Assembly: GCF_027587175.1 (NCBI RefSeq)
Contig: NZ_JAPCID010000049.1
Span: forward strand, 1-61,588
DNA length: 61,588 nucleotides
Direction: 5' to 3'
Origin: Solirubrobacter deserti
Lineage (GTDB): Bacteria; Actinomycetota; Thermoleophilia; Solirubrobacterales; Solirubrobacteraceae
Below are positions 25,728 through 32,788 of the stretch, one piece after another; positions within the stretch are counted from its first letter, which is position 1, and each line of letters begins with the position of its first letter. Both the position numbers and the translations under genes were made by a program. The notes under the pieces were generated by a model. The model had not been told where the DNA came from. It saw only the letters and a list, made by a program, of their open reading frames with translations, and searched no databases.

Positions 25728-26506
25728 TAAAGGCGCTGGTAGCGGCGCACGCTCAGCGGCACGAAGATCGCCGTCAGCAGCGCCGCCCAGGCGAGCGAGG
25801 CGAGCACCGGGTGCTGGAGCGGCCACACGTCCGGCACGTCGCCGGTGGGCGAGCCGAACAGCTCGCGGCACGCGGTCGCCAGCGCGGTGAGCGGGTTCCA
25901 CTCCGCGACCTGGCGCAGCCCGTCCGGCAGGCCCTCGACGGGCACGAAGATCCCGGACAGGAACATCAGCGGGAAGATGATGCTGAGCGCGATCCCGTCC
26001 GCTCCGTCCGGGTCGCGCACCATCAGGCCGATCCAGACGCCGACCCAGGTCACGCCGAACGCGGTCACGATCAGCAGCGCGAACGCGGCCAGCGTCTCGA
26101 GGATGGTGCCGTGCGGCGCCCAGCCGACGATCAAGCCGCAGATGACGACCACCACCAGCCCGGCGCACAGTTCCACCAGCTCGGCGATGGTGCGGCCCGC
26201 GATCACCGATGCGCGGGCGATCGGCAGCGCGCGTAGGCGATCCATCAGCCCGCTGCGGATGTCCGACGCGACGCCGACCGAGATTCCCGGGATCGTCCCG
26301 ATCATCGACTGGGCGAAGATGCCGGACACCAGGTAGTCGTGATAGTCGCCGCCGCCCGGGACGGCGATCGCGGACCCGAAGACGTAGGCGAACAGCAGCA
26401 CGAACACGATCGGCATCAGCAGCCCGCCGAACAGCTTCTCGGGGATGCGCGGGATGTGGCGCAGGCTGCGGCCGGCGAGCAGCCGGATCTCCAGGACCGT
26501 GTTCAT
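25727..26506 (-). CDS. ABC-2 type permease of drug-efflux pair (DrrB-like)
   Basis: Membrane half of a two-gene ABC exporter, 259 residues with six hydrophobic segments. The layout (N-terminal amphipathic RSLRHIPRIPEKLFGGLLMPIVFVLLF, then SGIFAQSMIGTIPGISVGVASDIRSGLMDRLRALPIAR, and late FVPVEGLPDGLRQVAEWNPLTAL) matches the DrrB/ABC2 membrane family that exports anthracyclines or lipids. It overlaps the ATPase gene by 4 nt (ATGA) in the same operon, under probable control of the divergent TetR regulator. The substrate is unknown. Confidence 0.88.
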   Translation of the reverse strand: MNTVLEIRLLAGRSLRHIPRIPEKLFGGLLMPIVFVLLFAYVFGSAIAVPGGGDYHDYLVSGIFAQSMIGTIPGISVGVASDIRSGLMDRLRALPIARASVIAGRTIAELVELCAGLVVVVICGLIVGWAPHGTILETLAAFALLIVTAFGVTWVGVWIGLMVRDPDGADGIALSIIFPLMFLSGIFVPVEGLPDGLRQVAEWNPLTALATACRELFGSPTGDVPDVWPLQHPVLASLAWAALLTAIFVPLSVRRYQRL

Positions 26507-27399
26507 GTGAGCGCGAAGAACGCCTCGTCGAGGGTGGGTTGGGCGAGCGACGCCTCTTCGACGTCGAGGTCGTCGAGCGCGTCGAGGATCCGGCGCAGGT
26601 CGTCCGGTCCGTTCGGCGCGGCGACCGACACCCGCCGCGCGCGGGGATCGACCTCGGCGTCCAGCCGTCGTGCGGCCTCCTCGAACGCGTCCAACGTGAT
26701 GTGCACGCGGCGTTCACCGACGCGCCGCTTGAGCTCGGCCGGCGTGCCCTCGGCCACGGTTCGCCCGCCGCTCAGCACGACGATCCGGTCCGCGAGCCGG
26801 TCGGCCTCCTCCAGGTACTGGGTGGTGAGGATGAGCGCCGCGCCTTCGGTCACGAGGTCGGCGATCGCGCCCCACATGTCGGCGCGGGCGGCCGGGTCGA
26901 GCCCGGTCGTGGGCTCGTCGAGGAAGACGACCGGACGGCGGACGACCAGGCAGGCCGCGAGGTCCAACCGGCGCCGCATCCCGCCGGAGTAGGTGCCGAG
27001 CAGCCGGCCGGCCGCGTCGGCGAGGCCGAAGCGCTCCAGCAGTTGCTCCGTCCGTGCCGCGGCGTCCGCCTTCGACAGCCGCTGCAGACGCCCGAGCAGC
27101 ATCAGGTTCTCGCGCCCGGTCAGCCGCTCGTCGAGCGACGCGTCCTGCCCGGCGACCGCGATCTGCTCGCGCACGGCGGCGGGCGCGCGGGCCACGTCGT
27201 GGCCGGCCACCTCGGCCCGACCCGCGGTGGGCTCGAGCAGCGTCGTAAGGATCCGCACGGCGGTCGTCTTGCCGGCGCCGTTGTGGCCGAGCAGGCCGAG
27301 GACGGTCCCGGGCGCCACTTCGAGGTCGAGGTCGCGGAGCGCGTCGGTCTCGCTGAACCGGCGGCCGAGCGCATCCGTTCGTACGGCGTACGAATTCAT
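26503..27399 (-). CDS. ABC transporter ATPase, DrrA/daunorubicin-resistance type
   Basis: Nucleotide-binding subunit of the exporter, 298 residues. Walker A GHNGAGKTTAV, Q-loop VAGQD, signature YSGGMRRRLDLA, Walker B VVFLDEPTTGLD and the switch His (LTTQYLEE context) are all present. The C-terminal 90 residues form the DUF4162-like extension seen in DrrA proteins. ATG 27399 is preferred: it leaves a 29-bp gap to the divergent tetR, and a TACCGT hexamer lies 7 nt upstream, so the mRNA would be leaderless. An upstream ATG at 27435 would overlap tetR. Confidence 0.9.
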   Translation of the reverse strand: MNSYAVRTDALGRRFSETDALRDLDLEVAPGTVLGLLGHNGAGKTTAVRILTTLLEPTAGRAEVAGHDVARAPAAVREQIAVAGQDASLDERLTGRENLMLLGRLQRLSKADAAARTEQLLERFGLADAAGRLLGTYSGGMRRRLDLAACLVVRRPVVFLDEPTTGLDPAARADMWGAIADLVTEGAALILTTQYLEEADRLADRIVVLSGGRTVAEGTPAELKRRVGERRVHITLDAFEEAARRLDAEVDPRARRVSVAAPNGPDDLRRILDALDDLDVEEASLAQPTLDEAFFALT

Positions 27400-27406
27400 A
27401 CGGCGT

Positions 27407-27412
27407 ACGGTA
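27407..27412 (-). promoter_or_regulatory. Putative -10 of the ABC efflux operon (leaderless)
   Basis: On the minus strand TACCGT, 7 nt, ATG (27399). It lies within the operator array, so it should be occluded when TetR is bound. Confidence 0.55.
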
Positions 27413-27416
27413 GGAG

Positions 27417-27422
27417 TACGCT
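27417..27422 (+). promoter_or_regulatory. Putative -10 of tetR (leaderless)
   Basis: TACGCT, 6 nt, ATG (27429), inside the third operator dyad. No Shine-Dalgarno could fit between the divergent starts. Confidence 0.55.
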
Positions 27423-27428
27423 GTACGA

Positions 27429-28106
27429 ATGTCAAGCCTCCCGCCGATCTGGGCTCGCGACGAGCCGAAGGGCCGCGGCCGGCAGTCGCCGCTCTCGCGG
27501 GCCGGGATCGTGCGGGTCGCGATCGAGGTCGCGGACGCCGAAGGCATCGAGGCGGTCTCGATGCGGCGGCTCGCGCGTGAGCTGCAGGCGGGCGCGATGT
27601 CGCTCTACCACTACTTCGAGAACCGCGACGAGCTGCTCGAGCTGATGGTGGACACGGTCGCGGGGGAGATGGTCGTGCCGGCGCTGCCGAAGAGCTGGCG
27701 GCCGGCGCTGGAGGCGGTCGCGCGCCGCAGCCGGGGGATGTTCCACCAGCATCCGTGGGTGCTGCCGATCCTGCAGGGCGTGCCGACGGTCACGCCCAAC
27801 CTGCTGCGTCACATCGAGCAGTCGGCGCGGTCGGTCGCCGCGCTGGAGGGCGTTCGCCCGGAGCTGCTCTCGAACATCGTCAACGCCGTCGACGACTACA
27901 CGATCGGCTTCACGCTGCGCGAGCTGGACATGCAGGACCGGCGCGAGCGGCGCAGCTGGGACGACCCAAACGTCCGCTACCTGCTCGAGAGCGGCGAGTT
28001 CCCGCTCGTGGCCGAGTTCGTGGCGAGCGACTCGCCGCTGCCCGCGCCGGACTTCGAGCTCGGGCTCAAGTGGCTGCTGGACGGGTTCGAGGCCGAAATA
28101 GACTGA
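27429..28106 (+). CDS. TetR/AcrR-family transcriptional repressor
   Basis: A 225-residue regulator with an N-terminal helix-turn-helix (IVRVAIEVADAEGIEAVSMRRLARELQAGAMSLYHYFENRDELLELM) and a C-terminal ligand domain of the TetR_C_1 type (DDYTIGFTLRELDM). It is divergent from the ABC efflux genes, with 29 bp between starts filled by three palindromes. The likely role is drug-responsive repression of the exporter and of itself. The ligand is unknown. Confidence 0.9.
   Translation: MSSLPPIWARDEPKGRGRQSPLSRAGIVRVAIEVADAEGIEAVSMRRLARELQAGAMSLYHYFENRDELLELMVDTVAGEMVVPALPKSWRPALEAVARRSRGMFHQHPWVLPILQGVPTVTPNLLRHIEQSARSVAALEGVRPELLSNIVNAVDDYTIGFTLRELDMQDRRERRSWDDPNVRYLLESGEFPLVAEFVASDSPLPAPDFELGLKWLLDGFEAEID
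28099..28104 (+). promoter_or_regulatory. Putative -10 element of hisC
   Basis: TAGACT, then 7 nt, then the ATG of hisC. It overlaps the last codons and stop of tetR. A leaderless hisC mRNA is predicted. Confidence 0.55.
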
Positions 28107-28111
28107 GGCGC

Positions 28112-29191
28112 ATGGCGATCGAGTACGGCGAGAAAGTTCGGCGCATCCCGGTCTATCCGGCGGCCGAGGGCTACGGGTACGAAGGGCCGGTCGCCAAGAT
28201 GGCGTCCAACGAGTCGCCCTATCCGCCGCTTCCGCAGGTGATCGAGGCGGCGTCCAAGGCGCTCGCCGGCATCAACCGCTATCCGGACCCGACGAACGCG
28301 GCGTTGCGGCGCAAGCTGTCGGACCTGACCGGCGTCCCCGCGCAGCGGATTGCGATCGGCAACGGCTCCTGCGACATCCTGCTCGCGGCCGGCGACGCGC
28401 TGCTCGAGCCCGGCGCGGAGCTGGTGTACGCGTGGCCGTCCTTCTCCGTCTACCCGCACCTGGCGGCCGCTTCCGGCGCACGGGCGATCGAGGTCCCGCT
28501 CGACTCCAGCCACTACCACCAGCTCGACAAGATGGCCGAGGAGATCACGGCCGCCACGCGGCTGGTGATCGTCTGCAACCCGAACAACCCGACCTCGACG
28601 GCGCTGCCCCTGGACGAGATCGAGGCCTTCATCAACCAGGTCCCGCGCAACGTCGCGGTGATCCTCGACGAGGCCTACATCGAGTTCAACGTCCTGCAGG
28701 ACCCGGACGACTCCGTGCAGCTGCTCGACAAGCACCCGAACCTGATCCTGCTGCGCACGTTCAGCAAGATCTACGGCCTGTGCGGGCTGCGGGTCGGCTA
28801 CGCGCTGTGCGGGGCGGAGTCGTTCCGGACGGCGGTGGATCAGGTGCGCCAGCCGTTCTTCTGCAACGCGGCCGCGCAGGCCGCGGCGGTCGAGGCGCTG
28901 AACCACCAGGACGAGGTGACGCGCCGCGTCGAGCGCAACCTCGCCAAGCGGATCGGGCTCGAGGACGGGCTGCGCGCCCTGGGGATCGAGCCGGCGCAGT
29001 CGCAGGCGAACTTCGTCTGGTTCGACCTGCCGGAGACGGCGTCCGAGGCCGACGTGCTGCGCGGGCTGTCGATGACCGGCGTGCTCGTGCGCTCCGGTGA
29101 GGCGCTCGGCCGCGAGGGTGCGCTGCGCGTCACCGTGGGCAACCAGGCCGAGAACGAGCGTTTCCTGGAAGCGCTCGCTCCGCTGCTGTAA
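28112..29191 (+). CDS. hisC: Histidinol-phosphate / aromatic aminotransferase HisC
   Basis: PLP fold-type I aminotransferase of 359 residues. MASNESPYPPLP at the start, IGNGSCDILLAAG, VICNPNNPTSTAL, DEAYIEF, the PLP lysine in TFSKIYGLCGLRVGY, and a C-terminal LRVTVGNQAENERFL with the substrate-binding Arg. Sequence alone supports HisC, but the location between aroH and aroF-tyrA-aroA suggests it also, or mainly, transaminates prephenate/phenylpyruvate/hydroxyphenylpyruvate, as HisC paralogues do in Bacillus and several actinobacteria. No other his genes are nearby. Confidence 0.9.
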   Translation: MAIEYGEKVRRIPVYPAAEGYGYEGPVAKMASNESPYPPLPQVIEAASKALAGINRYPDPTNAALRRKLSDLTGVPAQRIAIGNGSCDILLAAGDALLEPGAELVYAWPSFSVYPHLAAASGARAIEVPLDSSHYHQLDKMAEEITAATRLVIVCNPNNPTSTALPLDEIEAFINQVPRNVAVILDEAYIEFNVLQDPDDSVQLLDKHPNLILLRTFSKIYGLCGLRVGYALCGAESFRTAVDQVRQPFFCNAAAQAAAVEALNHQDEVTRRVERNLAKRIGLEDGLRALGIEPAQSQANFVWFDLPETASEADVLRGLSMTGVLVRSGEALGREGALRVTVGNQAENERFLEALAPLL

Positions 29192-29194
29192 GGT
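29189..29194 (+). promoter_or_regulatory. Putative -10 element before the aromatic leader peptide
   Basis: TAAGGT, made from the hisC stop codon plus the next three bases. It lies 5 nt before a GTG (29200) and 11 nt before the ATG (29206) of the leader ORF. The same AAGG could instead serve as ribosome binding site. Confidence 0.35.
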
Positions 29195-29205
29195 CCGCCG
29201 TGCTT

Positions 29206-29280
29206 ATGACGACGTCTGCCGCACAGAAGCTCCACGCGCAGGCGTCCGCGTACCCCTATTACGGCTGGCGATTTAGTTAG
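29206..29280 (+). CDS. Aromatic-amino-acid leader peptide (attenuator ORF)
   Basis: A 24-codon ORF between hisC and the DAHP synthase gene. After a neutral N-terminus it ends with AYPYYGWRFS: three Tyr, one Trp and one Phe codon within nine codons, exactly the products of the pathway. An in-frame GTG at 29200 could add two residues. It is followed immediately by an 11-bp inverted repeat whose 5' arm begins at the stop codon, the hallmark layout of ribosome-mediated attenuation. The peptide itself is not expected to have a function. Assignment rests on composition, position and downstream structure, not on homology. Confidence 0.75.
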   Translation: MTTSAAQKLHAQASAYPYYGWRFS

Positions 29281-29375
29281 GCGCTCGGCCGGCGACGCAC
29301 CGTCTCCGTCCGCATCCTGGGCCTGAGGGCCGAGCGCCGGAGACTCCACTCGCCGTACGTCTTTGCCAGCCTTTT
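29263..29375 (+). promoter_or_regulatory. Attenuator structure upstream of aroF
   Basis: Visible helices: GGCGCTCGGCC (29280-29290) with GGCCGAGCGCC (29328-29338), perfect 11 bp; the overlapping alternative CCGGCG (29289-29294) with CGCCGG (29335-29340); and GGCTGGC (29263-29269, over the Gly-Trp codons of the leader) with GCCAGCC (29365-29371), followed by TTTT. ACTCC (29343-29347) can also pair with the GGAGT of the aroF ribosome binding site (29384-29388). A ribosome stalled on aromatic codons would mask GGCTGGC and block the last, U-tailed helix. The mechanism is inferred from these pairings. Confidence 0.55.
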
Positions 29376-29397
29376 CAGTCCAGGGAGTACCAGTCAG

Positions 29398-30426
29398 ATG
29401 ATGATCGTCATGCAGCCGGGCGCCACCGAGTCCGACATCGAGTCCGTCGTCGAGCGCATCGAGAGCTGCGGCGCCCGCGCCCACCTCTCGCGCGGCGAGG
29501 AGGTCACCGTGATCGGCGCGATCGGTGACCGCGAGCACGTGCAGCGGCTCGGCCTCGAGGGCCACGCGGGCGTGCAGCAGGTCGTGCCGATCCTGCGGCC
29601 GTACAAGCTCTCGTCCAACCAGTTCAAGTCGGGCGAGCGCTCCGTCATCGAGATCGACGGCCGGCGCATCGGCGGCGAGCACTTCTCGATGATCGCCGGG
29701 CCGTGCACGGTCGAGTCGCGCGACCAGGTGCTCTCCACGGCGGAGACGGTCGCCGCGGCGGGCGCGTCGATGTTCCGCGGCGGCGCGTACAAGCCGCGTT
29801 CATCGCCGTACTCGTTCCAGGGCCTGGGCCAGGAGGGTCTGCGCCTGCTGGCGGAAGCCAAGGAGCGAACGGGCTTGCCGATCGTCACCGAGTTGATGGA
29901 CGCACGTGACGTCGAGCCGATCCTGGAAGTGGCGGACGTGATCCAGGTCGGCGCGCGCAACATGCAGAACTACCCGCTGCTGGCCGAGATCGGCCGCACG
30001 GGGCGGCCCGTGCTGATCAAGCGCGGCTTGTCCTCCACGCTCGAAGAGCTGCTGATGGCCGCCGAGTACGTGCTCAAGGAGGGAAACCCGAACGTGATGC
30101 TGTGCGAGCGCGGCATCCGCACGTTCGAGACCGCCTACCGCTTCACGCTCGACATCATGGCCATCCCGATGCTCAAGGAGCTCTCGCACCTGCCCGTGAT
30201 CGTCGACCCGTCGCACGCGCCCGGGCGCCGCGACATGGTCCTGCCGCTGTCGCTGGCCGCCGCCGCGGCGGGCGCGGACGGCATCATCGTCGAGGTGCAC
30301 CCGAACCCCGAAGAGGCGATCTGCGACGGCCCGCAGCAGATCTACGCCGAGGAGTTCGCCGCCTACCTCGAGCAGGTCGAGCGCGCGGCCGCTGTCGCCG
30401 GCAAGGTCCTGAGCGCCGCGGCGTGA
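29398..30426 (+). CDS. aroF: 3-deoxy-7-phosphoheptulonate (DAHP) synthase, type I-beta
   Basis: First enzyme of the shikimate pathway, condensing PEP and erythrose 4-phosphate. The 342 residues comprise an N-terminal ferredoxin-like regulatory domain (MIVMQPGATESDIESVVERIE, about 1-70), as in Thermotoga maritima DAHP synthase, where it binds Tyr/Phe, and a TIM barrel with GPCTVESRDQ, RGGAYKPRSSPYSFQG, GARNMQNYPLL, IKRGLSST and DPSHAPGRRD. Most actinobacteria use type II enzymes, so this form is notable. GGGAG, 10 nt before the ATG, is a good ribosome binding site. It overlaps tyrA by GTGA and is preceded by an attenuator-like leader, implying both allosteric and transcriptional control. Confidence 0.95.
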   Translation: MMIVMQPGATESDIESVVERIESCGARAHLSRGEEVTVIGAIGDREHVQRLGLEGHAGVQQVVPILRPYKLSSNQFKSGERSVIEIDGRRIGGEHFSMIAGPCTVESRDQVLSTAETVAAAGASMFRGGAYKPRSSPYSFQGLGQEGLRLLAEAKERTGLPIVTELMDARDVEPILEVADVIQVGARNMQNYPLLAEIGRTGRPVLIKRGLSSTLEELLMAAEYVLKEGNPNVMLCERGIRTFETAYRFTLDIMAIPMLKELSHLPVIVDPSHAPGRRDMVLPLSLAAAAAGADGIIVEVHPNPEEAICDGPQQIYAEEFAAYLEQVERAAAVAGKVLSAAA

Positions 30427-31484
30427 AGGTCGCCGTCGTCGGTGTCGGGCTGATCGGCGGTTCGATCGGCCTTGCGGCTCGCCAGCGTCTGGGGGCGCAC
30501 GTGGTGGGCTGGGACCCGTCGGCGGGTGCGTTGGAAGCGGCGGTCGCGCGCGGCGCGATCGTCGAGGCGTGCGCTTCGTTGGTGGACGCGGTCGGGGACG
30601 CCGACTTCGCGTTCGTGGCCGCGCCCGTGCACGTGCTGGCGGGCGTGGTCAGCGAGGTGCTGGCGGTGGCCGGGCCGCAGTGCGTGGTGACCGATGTCGG
30701 CTCGGTCAAGCGCGCGGTCGCGGGCGCTGTCTCCAATCCGCGCTTCATCGGCGGGCATCCGCTGGCGGGCGCGGAGACAGCGGGCGTCGAGCACGCGCGC
30801 GCGGACCTGTTCACCGACGCGACGTGGTACCTGACGCCGACGCCGAACACCGAGGGCAGCGCGTTCGAGCGCCTGCACCGGCTGATCACGCGCATCGGGG
30901 CGTGGCCGACCGCGGTCGAGCCCGAGACGCACGACGTGATCATGGCCTCGGTGTCCCATCTCCCGCACGTGCTGGCCAACGTGCTGGTGGCGCAGGCGGC
31001 GCGCGTGCTGGGGGAGGAGCGCCTGCCCGCCACGGGGCCGTCGTTCCGGGACGTTACGCGTGTCGCGGGCGCGAACTCCGTCGTGTGGGGTGGGATCTAC
31101 GCCGCCAACGCCGACGCGCTCGTGGCCGCGATCGACGACCTCGTCGCTCGCCTGTCCCACGCGCGTGACATGCTCGCGGCCGGCGACGCGGCCGGCATCG
31201 CCGAGTGGAACGACGGCGCGCGCGATGACCGCCGGCGCCTGCTGGAGGCCGGCCTGGCCGGCGGCGAGGTCCACGAGCTGCGCGTGCTGGTCCCCAACCG
31301 CCCCGGGATCGTGGCGGAGATCGCGCTGGCCCTGGGACGCGAGACGATCGACATCGTGGACATGGGCCTGTATCCCTCGTCCGGCTCCCACGGCACGGTC
31401 GCGCTGTGGATTCGCGGCGCCGTCGTGGCGCAGCAGGCCGAACGACTTGTCCGAGAACTTGGGTTGGAGGTTGTGAGAGCGTGA
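30423..31484 (+). CDS. tyrA: Prephenate dehydrogenase with ACT domain
   Basis: Oxidatively decarboxylates prephenate to 4-hydroxyphenylpyruvate for Tyr. The 353-residue protein starts at the Rossmann strand (KVAVVGVGLIGGSIGLAA), with DVGSVKRAV, GGHPLAGAETAGVEHARADLF and the catalytic-His region SVSHLPHVLANVLV. A C-terminal ACT domain (HELRVLVPNRPGIVAEIALALG...) is expected to sense Tyr. The GTG start overlaps the aroF stop (GTGA), and its stop overlaps aroA the same way, so the three are translationally coupled. Confidence 0.94.
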   Translation: MKVAVVGVGLIGGSIGLAARQRLGAHVVGWDPSAGALEAAVARGAIVEACASLVDAVGDADFAFVAAPVHVLAGVVSEVLAVAGPQCVVTDVGSVKRAVAGAVSNPRFIGGHPLAGAETAGVEHARADLFTDATWYLTPTPNTEGSAFERLHRLITRIGAWPTAVEPETHDVIMASVSHLPHVLANVLVAQAARVLGEERLPATGPSFRDVTRVAGANSVVWGGIYAANADALVAAIDDLVARLSHARDMLAAGDAAGIAEWNDGARDDRRRLLEAGLAGGEVHELRVLVPNRPGIVAEIALALGRETIDIVDMGLYPSSGSHGTVALWIRGAVVAQQAERLVRELGLEVVRA

Positions 31485-32767
31485 GGTTCGATCCGTCTGG
31501 TCCGTTGAAGGGCACACTGCGTGCGCCCGGCGACAAGTCCATGTCGCACCGTGCCGCGCTGTTCGGGGCGATGAGCGCTGATCCGGTGCACGTGACCGGC
31601 TACCTCGACGCGGCCGACACCCGGTCCACTCTGGCTGCCGTGCACGCGTTGGGCGCGCTCGTCGAGGACGGCTCGCCGGGGACGCTGACGATCCGTGGCC
31701 CGGGCCTACGCGCCGCGGGCGAGGCGTCGATCGACGTGGGCAACGCGGGTACGCTGATGCGGCTGCTGCCCGGCTGGCTCGCGGGGCAGGACGGCGGCAC
31801 GTGGACGTTCGACGGCGACGAGTCGATCCGCCGCCGGCCCGTCGACCGGATCGCGCGGCCGCTGCGTGAGATGGGCGCACGGATCGATGCCGTGGACGAC
31901 CGCCTGCCGCCGTTCACCGTGCACGGCTCGCCGCTGCACGGCATCGAGTACGCGCTGCCGGTGGCGAGCGCGCAGATCAAGTCGTGCGTGCTGATGGCGG
32001 GCCTGCTCGCGTCCGGCACCACCACGATCGTCGAGCCCGAGCCCTCCCGGGACCACACCGAGCGCCTGCTCGCCCGCTCGGGCGTGAAGATCGCGCGCGA
32101 CGGCGACCGCATCTCGCTCACCCAGCACGACGAGCTCGAGCTCGGCTCCATTCACGTGCCCGGCGACCCCTCGTCCGCCGCCTTCCACATCGCGGCCGCC
32201 GTGCTGGTGAAGGGCTCGCGGATCGTGATCACGGACATGAGCGCGAACTGGACCCGCGTGGGTTTCGTCCGGATCGTCGAGCGCATGGGCGGCGTGGTCG
32301 TCGGCGACCTCGAGTCCCCCGACGCGTCGACGATCCGCCCGGACGAGCCGGTCACCGAGCTCGATGTCACCTCCGGTCCGCTGGTCGGCACCGTCGTCGA
32401 ACCGCACGAGGTCCCGCTCGCGATCGACGAGCTGCCGCTGGTGGCGCTGCTGGGCTGCTTCGCCGAGGGCGAGACCGTCGTCACCGGCGCGGCCGAGCTG
32501 CGTGTCAAGGAATCGGACCGGATCGCCACCGTCGTCGACGGCCTGCGCGGCCTCGGCGCCTCGATCGAAGCTACCGACGACGGCTTCGTGGTCCAGGGCA
32601 CCGGCGGCCTGCGCGGCGGCACGATCTCCTCGCACGGCGACCACCGCCTGGCGATGCTCGGCGCGGTCGCGGGCCTGGCGAGCCGCGAGGGCGTCACGGT
32701 CGACGGCATGGAAGCGGCCGCGGTCTCGTATCCGGGCTTTGAGCGCGATCTTGGCTTACTTTTGTAA
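31481..32767 (+). CDS. aroA: 3-phosphoshikimate 1-carboxyvinyltransferase (EPSP synthase)
   Basis: Makes EPSP from shikimate 3-phosphate and PEP. The 428-residue protein has LRAPGDKSMSHRAAL (PEP/S3P site), the second-domain LNAGTxxR equivalent DVGNAGTLMRLL, DESIRRRPVDRI, GSAQIKS-like SAQIKSCVLMAGLLASG, and the C-terminal RVKESDRIATVVDGL and HGDHRLAMLGAVAG. The GDKSMSHR and NAGTLMR (with Thr rather than Ala) patterns resemble class II (CP4-like) enzymes; tolerance was not assessed. Last coupled gene of aroF-tyrA-aroA. Confidence 0.96.
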   Translation: MRFDPSGPLKGTLRAPGDKSMSHRAALFGAMSADPVHVTGYLDAADTRSTLAAVHALGALVEDGSPGTLTIRGPGLRAAGEASIDVGNAGTLMRLLPGWLAGQDGGTWTFDGDESIRRRPVDRIARPLREMGARIDAVDDRLPPFTVHGSPLHGIEYALPVASAQIKSCVLMAGLLASGTTTIVEPEPSRDHTERLLARSGVKIARDGDRISLTQHDELELGSIHVPGDPSSAAFHIAAAVLVKGSRIVITDMSANWTRVGFVRIVERMGGVVVGDLESPDASTIRPDEPVTELDVTSGPLVGTVVEPHEVPLAIDELPLVALLGCFAEGETVVTGAAELRVKESDRIATVVDGLRGLGASIEATDDGFVVQGTGGLRGGTISSHGDHRLAMLGAVAGLASREGVTVDGMEAAAVSYPGFERDLGLLL

Positions 32768-32788
32768 CGGTTACGCGTAGATCCGCGC

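Larger units (their letters stand above)
27378..27430. promoter_or_regulatory. Array of three TetR-type operator palindromes
   Basis: The perfect palindrome TTCGTACGGCGTACGAA (centre 27386) is followed by related dyads ATACGGCGTACG (centre about 27403) and AGTACGCTGTACGAA (centre about 27421), spaced 17-18 bp apart. They cover both start codons and both predicted -10 hexamers, so TetR binding should repress its own gene and the efflux operon. Confidence 0.7.
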
